From assembly GCF_004346845.1 (NCBI RefSeq), contig NZ_SMGI01000005.1, forward strand, positions 1 through 64,000: 64,000 nucleotides of DNA, read 5' to 3'. The position numbers and the translations under genes were made by a program. The notes under the pieces were generated by a model. The model had not been told where the DNA came from, searched no databases, and saw nothing but the letters and a program-made list of their open reading frames with translations. The stretch comes from Winogradskyella wandonensis. GTDB lineage: Bacteria > Bacteroidota > Bacteroidia > Flavobacteriales > Flavobacteriaceae. Below are positions 53,104-60,985 of the stretch, piece after piece; position 1 is the first letter of the stretch; each line of letters begins with the position of its first letter.

Positions 53104-53307
53104 TTATATACTATCTAATTCTTTAACGGCATCTTCCAGGGCTTCTGCCTTATTTTCTATGTCGTTAGACACACTATCTAACTTTTGTTCTACGTCATCA
53201 ATGACCTCTAATTTTGCTTTGGTTTCTGCCTCTTCTTTTTTGGTGTCTCTGCACGAAAAACTTGAGAATAGTATAACTAACATAAGGAGTTTTGCGAGTG
53301 TTTTCAT
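53104..53307 (-). CDS. Small lipoprotein, hypothetical
   Basis: A 67-residue lipoprotein: signal MKTLAKLLMLVILFSSFSC with the lipobox Cys at 19, then a charged helical tail rich in Glu, Asp and Lys that may form a coiled coil. The reading frame is short but well formed, and it lies 15 bp before the coiled-coil gene on the same strand. The two could interact through their helices, with the lipoprotein as anchor; that is inference. No family recognised. Confidence 0.65.
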   Translation of the reverse strand: MKTLAKLLMLVILFSSFSCRDTKKEEAETKAKLEVIDDVEQKLDSVSNDIENKAEALEDAVKELDSI

Positions 53308-53436
53308 ATATCTACTAATTTAATTAAGGTCTTAAGTTACTAAATTATCAGCCAAATGAAATAACAACAGAATTAAATAGCCGAAATAAATGTTTAAAGT
53401 TAGTCCACTTGTATTTTATAAAGCCCCAAGTATTTC

Positions 53437-53444
53437 TATCTTTG
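53437..53444 (+). promoter_or_regulatory. Putative minus-7 box for pheT
   Basis: TATCTTTG, an exact TAnnTTTG match, 21 bp before the pheT ATG at 53466. A TTG lies 25 bp upstream, longer than the usual 19-22 bp spacing. Confidence 0.5.
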
Positions 53445-53465
53445 TGGCTTGAATATTTTGAAACT

Positions 53466-55892
53466 ATGAAGATTTCATACAACTGGTTAAAACAGTTTAT
53501 TAAGACCGATTGGGACGCCGAAAAAACAGGCGAATTACTTACAGATTTAGGATTAGAGATAGAAGGTATAGACACTTACGAGTCTGTAAAAGGTGGTCTT
53601 AACGGTATTGTTATTGGTGAGGTATTAACTTGTAAGCAACACCCAAATGCAGACCGATTAAAAGTCACTACCGTGAATATTGGTGAAGCAGAACCTGTAC
53701 AAATTGTCTGTGGCGCGCCAAATGTTGCTGCTGGACAAAAAGTACCAGTTGCTACTATAGGAACTACACTCTACACTGCTGAAGGTGAAGCTTGGAAGAT
53801 AAAAAAAGGTAAAATTCGTGGTGAAGAAAGTCACGGCATGATATGTGCCGAAGATGAGCTTGGATTAGGCGAATCTCACGATGGTATTATGATTTTAGAT
53901 GCCGATTTAAAAGTAGGAACACCTGCTTCAGAGGTTTTTAAAATTGAAAATGACGCTATTTTTGAAATTGGTCTTACACCTAACCGCGCCGATGCTATGA
54001 GCCATTATGGCGTGGCACGCGATTTAAAAGCAGGCTTGTTACAAAAGGATGTGCAGTTAGAGTTAATTACGCCTTCTGTGAGTTCGTTTCACGTAGATGC
54101 GCGTTCTTTAAAGATAGATGTTGATGTTAAGGATAAAGAAAAAGCGCCACGCTATTGCGGTGTTACGATTTCTGGTATTAAAGTAGAGCCATCTCCAGAT
54201 TGGATTCAGCATCGCTTAAAATCCATAGGTTTATCGCCGATTAACAATGTTGTAGATATTACCAATTATGTCTTACACGAGTTAGGCCAGCCGTTACACG
54301 CCTTCGACGCTAATAAAATTTCTGGTAATAAAATTGAAGTTAAAACCTGCGCAACTGGTACAAAATTTACGACGTTAGACGAGGTGGAACGTGAGCTCCA
54401 CGAGGACGATTTAATGATTTGTGATGCCGAAAAACCGCTGTGTATTGCTGGGGTTTTTGGAGGTGTAAACTCAGGCGTTACCGAAGGGACAACAAGCATC
54501 TTTTTAGAAAGTGCTTATTTTAATCCTGTTAGCATTCGTAAAACGGCAAAGCGTCATGGCCTTAACACCGATGCCTCTTTCCGTTTCGAGCGTGGTATTG
54601 ACCCAAACATTACAGAATATGCGCTTAAACGTGCGGCACTGTTAATTACTGAAATTGCTGGTGGTGAAATTTCGAGTGATATTTCGGATACCTATCCAAA
54701 TAAAATCGAAGATTTTCAAGTGCGTTTAAGTTTCGACAATGCTAAGAAGTTAATCGGTGAAGAAATTCCTAGAGAGACCATAAAAAGTATTTTAACCTCT
54801 TTAGAAATAAAGGTAAACAACGTTACCGAAACCGGATTGGGATTAACTGTGCCAGCTTACAGGAACGATGTTCAGCGAGAAGCTGATATTATCGAAGAAA
54901 TTTTGCGTGTGTACGGTTACAACAACGTAGGAACGACTGAAAAGCTAAATGCTTCGATTTCTAATTCTACTCGTTTTGAAGATTACAAGCTTCAAAATAT
55001 CATAGGAAACCAATTGGCATCCCAAGGGTTTTACGAGATTATGACCAACTCGTTAACCACAGCAAAATATACAGAATTAAGCGACCAACTACATACAGAT
55101 AATAATGTACAAATGCTTAATCCCTTAAGTACGGATTTGGGCGTTATGCGCCAGTCGTTATTGTTTTCTGGTTTAGAGGCCGTAGCCTACAATATCAACA
55201 GAAAACGCAGTGATTTAAAGCTGTTTGAATTTGGTAAAACCTATCATCACTATTCAGACAATAGAGAGGAATACAAGCATTTGTCTTTATTTGTAACGGG
55301 TAATAAATCTGAAGAACGTTGGAATACAAGCGTTACTGCTAGTGACTTCTTTTATTTAAAAGGAACTGTTGAAGCTATTTTACAACGTTTGGGGCTTAAT
55401 CGTTTAAAATCTGGTCCGATTAAAACCGATGTACTCAGCGAAGGTGTGTCTCTATCAGTAGGAAAGAAAAAAATAGTGAGTTTTGGATTGGTTAAAAAAT
55501 CAATTTTGAAGCATTTTGGGATTTCACAACCCGTTTTATATGCCGATTTTAATTGGGATAACGTTTTAGAACTAGTACAGCATAATGCTATTAAATTTAA
55601 GTCAATACCTAAATTTCCAGAAGTAAGACGTGATTTTGCCTTATTAATTGATAAAAACGTGACGTTTGAAGATATTTATACTGTAGCACAGCAAACCGAA
55701 AAGCAGCTGCTTAAAAATGTGAATTTATTCGATGTTTACGAAGGAAAAAACCTACCTTCTGGCAAAAAGAGTTATGCCGTGAGCTTTACGCTTCAAGATG
55801 AGCATAAGACCTTAAACGATAAGCAAATAGACAAAATAATGTCTAAATTGCAATCTAATTTTGAAAGTAAACTCGGTGCAGAATTGCGTTAG
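53466..55892 (+). CDS. pheT: Phenylalanine--tRNA ligase beta subunit
   Basis: Charges tRNA-Phe together with PheS, which is not in this window. The 808 residues start at the ATG at 53466, giving MKISYNWLKQF as expected; 19 further in-frame codons upstream are not counted because they contain the promoter box. Domains: the OB-fold tRNA-binding part (about 45-155, KQHPNADRLKVTTVNIG), B3/B4 editing region (about 200-390), B5 (about 400-475), the synthetase-like core and the C-terminal anticodon-binding ferredoxin-like domain (KFPEVRRDFALLID ... SFTLQDEHKTL). The PAP2 gene follows after 4 bp. Confidence 0.95.
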   Translation: MKISYNWLKQFIKTDWDAEKTGELLTDLGLEIEGIDTYESVKGGLNGIVIGEVLTCKQHPNADRLKVTTVNIGEAEPVQIVCGAPNVAAGQKVPVATIGTTLYTAEGEAWKIKKGKIRGEESHGMICAEDELGLGESHDGIMILDADLKVGTPASEVFKIENDAIFEIGLTPNRADAMSHYGVARDLKAGLLQKDVQLELITPSVSSFHVDARSLKIDVDVKDKEKAPRYCGVTISGIKVEPSPDWIQHRLKSIGLSPINNVVDITNYVLHELGQPLHAFDANKISGNKIEVKTCATGTKFTTLDEVERELHEDDLMICDAEKPLCIAGVFGGVNSGVTEGTTSIFLESAYFNPVSIRKTAKRHGLNTDASFRFERGIDPNITEYALKRAALLITEIAGGEISSDISDTYPNKIEDFQVRLSFDNAKKLIGEEIPRETIKSILTSLEIKVNNVTETGLGLTVPAYRNDVQREADIIEEILRVYGYNNVGTTEKLNASISNSTRFEDYKLQNIIGNQLASQGFYEIMTNSLTTAKYTELSDQLHTDNNVQMLNPLSTDLGVMRQSLLFSGLEAVAYNINRKRSDLKLFEFGKTYHHYSDNREEYKHLSLFVTGNKSEERWNTSVTASDFFYLKGTVEAILQRLGLNRLKSGPIKTDVLSEGVSLSVGKKKIVSFGLVKKSILKHFGISQPVLYADFNWDNVLELVQHNAIKFKSIPKFPEVRRDFALLIDKNVTFEDIYTVAQQTEKQLLKNVNLFDVYEGKNLPSGKKSYAVSFTLQDEHKTLNDKQIDKIMSKLQSNFESKLGAELR

Positions 55893-55896
55893 ACCT

Positions 55897-56751
55897 ATGA
55901 GAAAACAACTGCTTTTTAGTGTTATCGTTTTACTACTAGTTTCTAAGATATCTTATGGACAGCTATTAAATACAACAATTGATAGCACCGATAACGAAAC
56001 CATCTGGCAACTTGCTAAGTACGATACCAAACAAACCTTAAAAAGTGTTGGACATGCCTTTACACAACCACTTAGATGGAACGGTAAGGACTTTACAAAA
56101 TTAGGAATACTTATTGGTGGTACCGCAGCTATGACCTTTGCTGATGAGCCTTTACAAGAATTTATTCAGCGACAAGCCGGTGATTTTCCTAGAGTAGTCA
56201 GAGATTTTGGATGGTATTTTGGTAGTCCTCAAAACTATTTTATGGCAAACGCGGGTTTGTATGGTTTTGGCTTATTTACTAAAAACGAAAAAATACGAAA
56301 GACAAGCGTCTTAATTATTTCATCCTCGATTACTTCAGGATTGATTCAAACCTTTACAAAGAACGCTATCGGTAGAGCGCGACCAAGCCGAGAAGCTGGG
56401 CATCTAGAATTTTCGTCTTTTGCAAACGAATCTAGCTTTAGGTCATTTCCGTCGGGACATACTGTACTATCTGTAACTATGGCACATGCTATTGCCAAGC
56501 AATTTGAAAATACTTGGGTAAAAGCTGGTATATATACCATTGGTGCCATACCGCCCATTTCTAGGCTTATAGATGATGCGCATTGGTTTACGGATATTGC
56601 TTTTAGCACCGTATTAAGCATTATTGTTGTAGATGGTATAGACAAATTTTTATTTGAAGAAAAAGCGTACGATTATCCACAAAAACAAAAAACAATTAGC
56701 TGGAATCTTAAATTTGCGCCAAACCAAGTAGGTATTGTTGGTACGTTTTAA
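55897..56751 (+). CDS. PAP2-family phosphatase
   Basis: A 284-residue membrane protein with a signal-like N-terminus. The three PAP2 motifs are present: KNAIGRARPS (KX6RP), SFPSGHTV (PSGH) and SRLIDDAHWFTD (SRX5HX3D). Members remove phosphate from lipid phosphates such as undecaprenyl diphosphate or phosphatidic acid. The start is placed at 55897 (MRKQLLFSV), 4 bp after pheT; an earlier in-frame ATG lies inside pheT. Confidence 0.9.
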   Translation: MRKQLLFSVIVLLLVSKISYGQLLNTTIDSTDNETIWQLAKYDTKQTLKSVGHAFTQPLRWNGKDFTKLGILIGGTAAMTFADEPLQEFIQRQAGDFPRVVRDFGWYFGSPQNYFMANAGLYGFGLFTKNEKIRKTSVLIISSSITSGLIQTFTKNAIGRARPSREAGHLEFSSFANESSFRSFPSGHTVLSVTMAHAIAKQFENTWVKAGIYTIGAIPPISRLIDDAHWFTDIAFSTVLSIIVVDGIDKFLFEEKAYDYPQKQKTISWNLKFAPNQVGIVGTF

Positions 56752-56798
56752 TTAGTGATTAGTTAAATCTAGATTATTCATAAACACAAACCAACAAC

Positions 56799-56822
56799 TA
56801 AACGACCTAACGACTTAACGAC
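56799..56822 (+). repeat. Three tandem 8-bp repeats
   Basis: TAAACGAC, CTAACGAC and TTAACGAC follow one another directly between the PAP2 and tpx genes, and a degraded fourth unit follows. A short sequence repeat; copy number could vary between strains. No function is apparent. Confidence 0.6.
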
Positions 56823-56895
56823 TAAATATTATCATTTTCTTCACATTTGCGGCGTGGATATTTGTTAATTTTAACATTTAACAAAAACACTAAAC

Positions 56896-57396
56896 ATGGC
56901 AAATATAACTTTAGGCGGAAATCCGGCCTCAACTGTAGGAAACTTACCTGAAACAGGAACTAAAGCACCAAACTTTACACTAACCAATACAGATTTAGAA
57001 GACAAATCGTTATCTGATTTTTCGGATTCTAAATTAGTTTTAAATATTTTTCCAAGTGTAGATACGGGCGTATGTGCGCAATCTATTAGAACATTTAACG
57101 AAAAAGCAAGCAGCTTAGATAACACAAAAGTGTTATGTATTTCTAAGGACTTACCATTTGCAATGGCTCGTTTTTGTGGCGCAGAAGGTCTAGACAATGT
57201 TATTAGTCTTTCAGATTACAAAACAGGAGATTTTGGTAATACCTATGGTGTTACGTTTAAAGATTCAGCTTTCGAGACCTTATTATCTAGAGCAGTCGTT
57301 GTTATTGATACCGATGGTACCATACTACATACCGAGCAAGTTTCTGAAGTTGGTGAAGAGCCAAATTATGAAGCCGCATTAAATGCATTAAATTAA
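56896..57396 (+). CDS. tpx: Thiol peroxidase (Tpx)
   Basis: Atypical 2-Cys peroxiredoxin of 166 residues that reduces lipid and hydrogen peroxides with thioredoxin. The peroxidatic Cys60 is in FPSVDTGVCAQSIR and the resolving Cys94 in MARFCGAEG, the spacing seen in Tpx. The N-terminal ITLGGNP is typical. The diacylglycerol kinase gene starts 1 bp after its stop, so the two are probably co-transcribed. Confidence 0.95.
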   Translation: MANITLGGNPASTVGNLPETGTKAPNFTLTNTDLEDKSLSDFSDSKLVLNIFPSVDTGVCAQSIRTFNEKASSLDNTKVLCISKDLPFAMARFCGAEGLDNVISLSDYKTGDFGNTYGVTFKDSAFETLLSRAVVVIDTDGTILHTEQVSEVGEEPNYEAALNALN

Positions 57397-57397
57397 T

Positions 57398-57775
57398 ATG
57401 CCCAATAGAAATAAAGAATCTTTTGGAGTCAATCGCCTTAAAAGTGTAGGTTACGCTTTTAAGGGATTGATGGTTTTAGTAAAAACCGAAAATAGCATTA
57501 AACTTCAGCTAATTATTGCTACAATAGTAACAATAGCTGGCATTTTTTATAATATTTCTACAACAGAGTGGCTTATACAACTGGCAATGATTGCTATGGT
57601 AATGAGCGTGGAAGGTGTTAATACAGCCATAGAATATATGGCAGATTTTATTCACCCAGAACATCATCCAAAAATCGGATTAATAAAAGATATAGGTGCT
57701 GGCGCCGTATTTATTGCTTCAATCATAGCTATAGTCGTTGCTGGGATTATTTATATTCCAAAAATCTTCGCTTAA
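57398..57775 (+). CDS. dgkA: Diacylglycerol kinase (DgkA-type)
   Basis: A 125-residue integral membrane kinase with three hydrophobic helices. The catalytic motif VEGVNTAIEYMADFI, with Glu and Asn, is intact. It phosphorylates diacylglycerol or undecaprenol. It begins 1 bp after tpx and is followed by a hairpin before ftsK. Confidence 0.9.
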   Translation: MPNRNKESFGVNRLKSVGYAFKGLMVLVKTENSIKLQLIIATIVTIAGIFYNISTTEWLIQLAMIAMVMSVEGVNTAIEYMADFIHPEHHPKIGLIKDIGAGAVFIASIIAIVVAGIIYIPKIFA

Positions 57776-57835
57776 TTCTGTTAATAACCTCTTAGCAATA
57801 ATACCAAAACTGTTAGGATAAACGTTACTAATTTG

Positions 57836-57843
57836 TATTTTTG
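57836..57843 (+). promoter_or_regulatory. Putative minus-7 box for ftsK
   Basis: TATTTTTG, an exact TAnnTTTG match, 67 bp before the ftsK ATG. No TTG minus-33 element at the right spacing was found. Confidence 0.4.
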
Positions 57844-57875
57844 ATTTAATAACTAAATCGTAATTCAATACGCTT

Positions 57876-57903
57876 AAGTCTGAATGTATTTCAGGCTTTG
57901 TTT
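57876..57903 (+). terminator. Hairpin in the dgkA-ftsK gap
   Basis: AAGTCTGAA pairs with TTCAGGCTT (one G-T) around a 5-nt loop, followed by TGTTT. It ends 8 bp before the ftsK ATG, after a candidate ftsK promoter. It is either a weak terminator or a leader structure that could hide the ftsK ribosome-binding region. Confidence 0.4.
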
Positions 57904-57910
57904 ATAATAG

Positions 57911-60325
57911 ATGGCAAAACGTACGACCAAGAAAAAAGCACCAGCAAAACCTAAGCTTAAACGCCCTTCCTTTAAACTGTCGAGTCAGCAAAAGCTGATA
58001 CTTGGTAGCTTATTCATTATTTTAGGTGTTTTACTGTTTATTTCGTTCGTTTCATTTTTATTTACAGGAAAAGAAGACCAAAGTCTGTTATCAGAATTCC
58101 CATCAAGACAAATAGAAGCCAAAAATTGGGCAAGTCAACTTGGCGCAAAGCTTAGTGAGTGGTTTATTACCAAAGGGTTTGGTTTACCATCGTTTATATT
58201 TTCGGGATTGTTGTTTTTATCTGGCGTTTACGTTTCGCTAAATCTTAACCTTGCAAAACTCCGTAAACATTGGATTTGGGGAACACTAATTGTTATATGG
58301 CTATCTATTCTTTTAGGCTTCTTTACGCATAAATACGATATCCTAGGTGGTGTTATTGGTTATGAAATGAATCATTTTTTTCAAGATTATATTGGAAAAA
58401 TTGGTACAGCGCTCCTACTCGCTTTTGGCTTAATCGTGTATTTGGCAATCCGCTTTAAAATGACAGGTGATACCTTTGTGAATCTGTTTAAAAGAGCTAA
58501 ATCTAATATTAAGGACGATTTTAAAACTGTTGAGAACACTAATACTTCTGAAGACATTGTCCCAATAGACAATAGCTTATCCGAAGAAGCTGAAGCCATT
58601 AAATCCGTTTACGAAATTCCGTTAGAGAATTTAGAGCCTACAATAGCTAAACATTCTAAACCAACCGACACAACCGATACAAAAACCGAAGCTCCGAGAA
58701 AAGTAGAAGTTGTAGTTAACAAACCTGAAGCAGAGGTAGAAATGAAAGTCGAGGTTACAGAAGAAGAAAAATCTGAAACTGATAACCTGGCAGATAAATT
58801 GGTGGAAGACTTTGGTCAGTTCGACCCAACACTAGAATTAAGCAACTTTCAATTTCCGCCTTTAGACTTATTGAAAAAATACGATAACGAAGGCATCTCC
58901 ATAGACCAAGACGAACTCGAGGAAAACAAAGACCGTATTGTAGAGACACTAAATAACTATAAAATTGGTATTACGAGTATTTCCGCGACTATCGGTCCAA
59001 CAGTAACGCTATATGAAATCGTACCAGAAGCAGGTATACGTATTTCAAAAATTAAGAATCTAGAAGACGATATTGCCTTATCGCTTTCTGCCCTTGGTAT
59101 TCGTATTATTGCGCCAATTCCAGGAAAAGGAACTATTGGTATTGAAGTTCCAAACAAAAAGGCCACTATCGTATCGATGCATTCGGCAATAGCTTCAAAG
59201 AAATTTCAATCGTCTAAGATGCAATTACCTATTGCGCTAGGTAAAACCATTAGCAACGAAACCATGGTTGTTGATTTGGCAAAAATGCCGCATTTGCTTA
59301 TGGCTGGTGCTACAGGACAAGGTAAATCCGTAGGATTAAATGCCGTATTAACGTCGTTGCTCTACAAAAAACATCCTGCCGAGGTAAAGTTTGTTTTAGT
59401 TGACCCAAAAAAGGTAGAACTAACGCTTTTTAATAAAATAGAGCGTCATTATTTAGCAAAACTACCAGATAGCGAAGATGCCATTATCACAGATAACACA
59501 AAGGTCATTAACACCTTAAATTCGCTCTGTATTGAAATGGACAATCGCTACGAATTGCTAAAAAATGCCTTTTGTAGAAACATTGCGGAGTATAATAAGA
59601 AATTTAAAGAACGTAAACTTAATCCTAACGACGGCCATCAGTTCTTACCATACATCGTATTGGTTGTCGATGAGTTTGCCGACTTAATAATGACGGCAGG
59701 GAAAGAAGTAGAAACACCAATTGCCCGTTTGGCACAACTCGCACGTGCTATTGGTATCCATTTAATTATTGCTACGCAACGTCCTTCTGTAAATGTTATT
59801 ACAGGTATTATAAAAGCCAATTTTCCGGCGCGTATTGCTTTTAGAGTAACGTCTAAAATAGATTCTCGTACCATTTTAGATGGCGCAGGTGCCGACCAAC
59901 TTATTGGTCGTGGTGATATGTTATACACGCAAGGCAATGATTTAATCCGTATTCAGTGTGCTTTTGTAGACACACCAGAAGTGGAACGCATTACGGAGTT
60001 TATTGGTGGACAAAAAGCGTATCCCGATGCATATTTACTTCCAGAATTCGTTGGTGAGGAAGGTGGCACAAATCTTGATATAGACATAGCAGATAGAGAT
60101 AAATTGTTTAAAGAAGCTGCTGAAATTATAGTCACGGCTCAACAAGGGTCGGCGTCTTTGCTTCAGCGAAAGTTAAAACTTGGCTATAACAGAGCAGGTC
60201 GTTTAATTGACCAGCTGGAAGCCGCAGGAATTGTTGGCGGTTTCGAAGGCAGTAAAGCAAGACAAGTTTTGGTACCAGATTTGCTCGCTTTAGAACAATT
60301 ATTAGCTAACGAAACTCAAGATTAA
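57911..60325 (+). CDS. ftsK: DNA translocase FtsK/SpoIIIE
   Basis: An 804-residue membrane-anchored DNA motor that moves chromosome ends away from the closing septum. Four N-terminal membrane helices (about 27-180) follow a Lys-rich start; a linker rich in Glu, Thr and Lys (about 195-310) leads to the motor domain. The Walker A site is GATGQGKSVGLN (Lys472), Walker B is IVLVVDEFADLIM, and the C-terminal gamma winged helix (about 735-800, QQGSASLLQRKLKLGYNRAGRLIDQLEAAGIV) recognises orienting DNA sequences. The LolA-like gene begins 21 bp after the stop. Confidence 0.95.
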   Translation: MAKRTTKKKAPAKPKLKRPSFKLSSQQKLILGSLFIILGVLLFISFVSFLFTGKEDQSLLSEFPSRQIEAKNWASQLGAKLSEWFITKGFGLPSFIFSGLLFLSGVYVSLNLNLAKLRKHWIWGTLIVIWLSILLGFFTHKYDILGGVIGYEMNHFFQDYIGKIGTALLLAFGLIVYLAIRFKMTGDTFVNLFKRAKSNIKDDFKTVENTNTSEDIVPIDNSLSEEAEAIKSVYEIPLENLEPTIAKHSKPTDTTDTKTEAPRKVEVVVNKPEAEVEMKVEVTEEEKSETDNLADKLVEDFGQFDPTLELSNFQFPPLDLLKKYDNEGISIDQDELEENKDRIVETLNNYKIGITSISATIGPTVTLYEIVPEAGIRISKIKNLEDDIALSLSALGIRIIAPIPGKGTIGIEVPNKKATIVSMHSAIASKKFQSSKMQLPIALGKTISNETMVVDLAKMPHLLMAGATGQGKSVGLNAVLTSLLYKKHPAEVKFVLVDPKKVELTLFNKIERHYLAKLPDSEDAIITDNTKVINTLNSLCIEMDNRYELLKNAFCRNIAEYNKKFKERKLNPNDGHQFLPYIVLVVDEFADLIMTAGKEVETPIARLAQLARAIGIHLIIATQRPSVNVITGIIKANFPARIAFRVTSKIDSRTILDGAGADQLIGRGDMLYTQGNDLIRIQCAFVDTPEVERITEFIGGQKAYPDAYLLPEFVGEEGGTNLDIDIADRDKLFKEAAEIIVTAQQGSASLLQRKLKLGYNRAGRLIDQLEAAGIVGGFEGSKARQVLVPDLLALEQLLANETQD

Positions 60326-60346
60326 CAGGTTAATACAACTTATAAG

Positions 60347-60982
60347 ATGAAAAAAATAGGACTACTTTTAGCATTAATTATTACCGGGAACTTAATGGCC
60401 CAAGATAAAGCCGAAGCTTTGCTTAACGAAGTCAGTAAAAAGGTAAAATCGTACGAAAACATCAGTGTGAATTTTAAGTACGAACTTAATAATGTTAGCG
60501 AGAATATTTCCCAGGAAACAAAAGGCGACGTAACTATAGAAGGTGATAAATATGTATTAAACGTGCTAGGCGTTACCAGAATTTTCGATGGAAAAAAGTT
60601 ATACAATATAAGTCCCGAAGACGAAGAAGTTACTATTTCTTCAGAAAACACAGAAGATGAAGGTACTATTACCCCAAGTAAAATGTTATCCTTTTACGAA
60701 GATGGATACACCTACAAAATGGATATTTTACAAAATGTTCGAGGACGAAAAATACAGTATGTAAAACTAACACCTATCGATAGTAATTCTGAGATTAGAC
60801 ACGTGCTTTTAGGTATTGATGCTACGACAAAACATATTTATAATTTAATAGAAGTAGGTAAAGGTGGCGTTAAGACGACACTGACTGTTAATTCTTTTAA
60901 AACAAACCAAGCTATTCCAGAAAGTCTTTTCACTTTCGATAAAAGCAAATATTCTGATTATTATATCAACGAAATAGATTAA
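60347..60982 (+). CDS. LolA-like outer-membrane lipoprotein carrier protein
   Basis: A 211-residue periplasmic protein with a signal peptide (MKKIGLLLALIITGNLMAQ). The mature part has the LolA pattern: a first helix (AEALLNEVSKKVKSYENISVNFKYEL) followed by an open beta-barrel (GDVTIEGDKYVLNVLGVTRIFDGKKLY). It would carry lipoproteins or other lipids from inner to outer membrane. It lies between ftsK and an LptF/G-like permease, with a 3-bp gap to the latter. Confidence 0.88.
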   Translation: MKKIGLLLALIITGNLMAQDKAEALLNEVSKKVKSYENISVNFKYELNNVSENISQETKGDVTIEGDKYVLNVLGVTRIFDGKKLYNISPEDEEVTISSENTEDEGTITPSKMLSFYEDGYTYKMDILQNVRGRKIQYVKLTPIDSNSEIRHVLLGIDATTKHIYNLIEVGKGGVKTTLTVNSFKTNQAIPESLFTFDKSKYSDYYINEID

Positions 60983-60985
60983 CGA

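Noticed and set aside
52705..53323. Plus-strand reading frames opposite the coiled-coil and lipoprotein genes, rich in Phe/Leu, that look like membrane proteins
   Set aside because: They are the antisense of Lys/Glu-rich codons (AAG/GAA read backwards gives CTT/TTC), so the hydrophobic look is an artefact.
53409..53465. Upstream start for pheT at 53409
   Set aside because: The extra 19 codons contain the minus-7 box and do not resemble PheT; the protein starts properly at 53466.
56752..56895. tRNA or small RNA gene in the gap before tpx
   Set aside because: No cloverleaf arms or conserved T-loop sequence were found; only short tandem repeats.
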